A program made the position numbers and the translations under genes. The notes under the pieces were generated by a model. It searched no databases and had not been told where the DNA came from. It was given only the letters and a program-made list of their open reading frames with translations. A DNA stretch of 14,672 bases, taken from positions 1 through 14,672 of the forward strand of contig JBKBKV010000045.1 of assembly GCA_046294495.1 (NCBI GenBank), read 5' to 3'. The stretch is from HRBIN23 sp046294495 (GTDB taxonomy: Bacteria; Chloroflexota; Dehalococcoidia; Lucifugimonadales; HRBIN23). This document shows positions 14,475-14,672 of this stretch, piece by piece; the first letter of the stretch is position 1; the number at the start of each line of letters is the position of its first letter.

Positions 14475-14498
14475 AGGCGGTGCAGGTGGGGGTAAAAT
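14470..14498 (+). promoter_or_regulatory. rRNA operon promoter
   Basis: TTGACA (14470-14475) is a perfect -35 hexamer and TAAAAT (14493-14498) matches five of six -10 positions; the spacer is exactly 17 bases. Transcription should start near 14505, about 62 bases before 16S. The bases after the -10 are G-rich, as in discriminators of stringently controlled rRNA promoters; control by ppGpp is inference. Confidence 0.85.
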
Positions 14499-14505
14499 AG
14501 GGATG

Positions 14506-14524
14506 GCTGGGGGAAGCCCCCGGC
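14506..14524 (+). other. Hairpin at the 5' end of the rRNA leader
   Basis: GCTGGGGG (14506-14513) pairs with CCCCCGGC (14517-14524), eight pairs including one G-T, with an AAG loop. It begins at the predicted transcription start. It may stabilise the leader or act in processing; no boxA-like antitermination element was recognised in the rest of the leader. Confidence 0.5.
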
Positions 14525-14566
14525 TAGGGCACCTTAACAAGCGGAGAACGGGAGGAAGGTAAGGTT

Positions 14567-14672
<106 letters not shown>

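Noticed and set aside
14375..14566. Search for a tRNA or small gene between rpmB and 16S
   Set aside because: No tRNA-like cloverleaf or open frame with a ribosome-binding site is visible; the span holds only the hairpin, promoter and leader listed.

Overview
The window is a GC-rich, tightly packed stretch of bacterial chromosome with thirteen protein genes and the first ~105 bases of a 16S rRNA gene at its right end. The 16S start carries GCATGCAAGTCG in place of the usual CACATGCAAGTCG and has a very short helix 6. Together with the gene set (DUF2851, a long RecG, a CxxC-rich HisRS, a zinc-ribbon L28) this suggests a member of the Chloroflexota. The GC-rich rRNA stem hints at a thermophile. 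Both assignments are inferences from sequence recognition, not from a search.

Left part (1-4063): the 3' end of a surface or exported protein built from about eight InlB-type beta repeats with a C-terminal membrane anchor runs rightward. It meets a leftward pair, a DUF2851 protein and an inositol-monophosphatase-family phosphatase that overlap by 22 bases.

Middle (4064-8942): a DUF72 protein diverges from the DUF2851 gene. An alpha/beta hydrolase (leftward) then diverges from a rightward run made of a sugar isomerase/epimerase-like TIM barrel, a crotonase-family protein lacking both catalytic glutamates, a small unknown protein, and histidyl-tRNA synthetase (hisS). Both divergent spacers are short and contain the symmetric hexamer-like core TATTATA/TATAATA, which can act as a -10 element on either strand.

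Right part (8935-14672): leftward genes fakA (DAK2-type fatty acid kinase), degV/fakB (fatty-acid-binding partner) and recG form an apparent operon. recG ends inside the end of hisS. fakA diverges from rpmB (ribosomal protein L28). The same neighbourhood, rpmB / fakA(yloV) / recG, is known from Firmicutes such as Bacillus subtilis, so this is an old conserved cluster; here a DegV/FakB gene sits directly between kinase and helicase. The fakA-rpmB spacer holds two 16-base direct repeats 22 bases apart. After rpmB comes a textbook -35/-10 promoter with a 17-base spacer, then the rRNA leader and 16S.

Functionally the window is mostly housekeeping: translation (hisS, rpmB, 16S), DNA repair (recG) and uptake or activation of exogenous fatty acids (fakA/fakB). 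No CRISPR array, transposon, phage gene, tRNA or defence system was recognised. The most noteworthy items are the paired bidirectional promoters (one apparently producing a leaderless mRNA), the glutamate-less crotonase, the fakA/rpmB repeat and the inverted repeat over the rRNA promoter -35.
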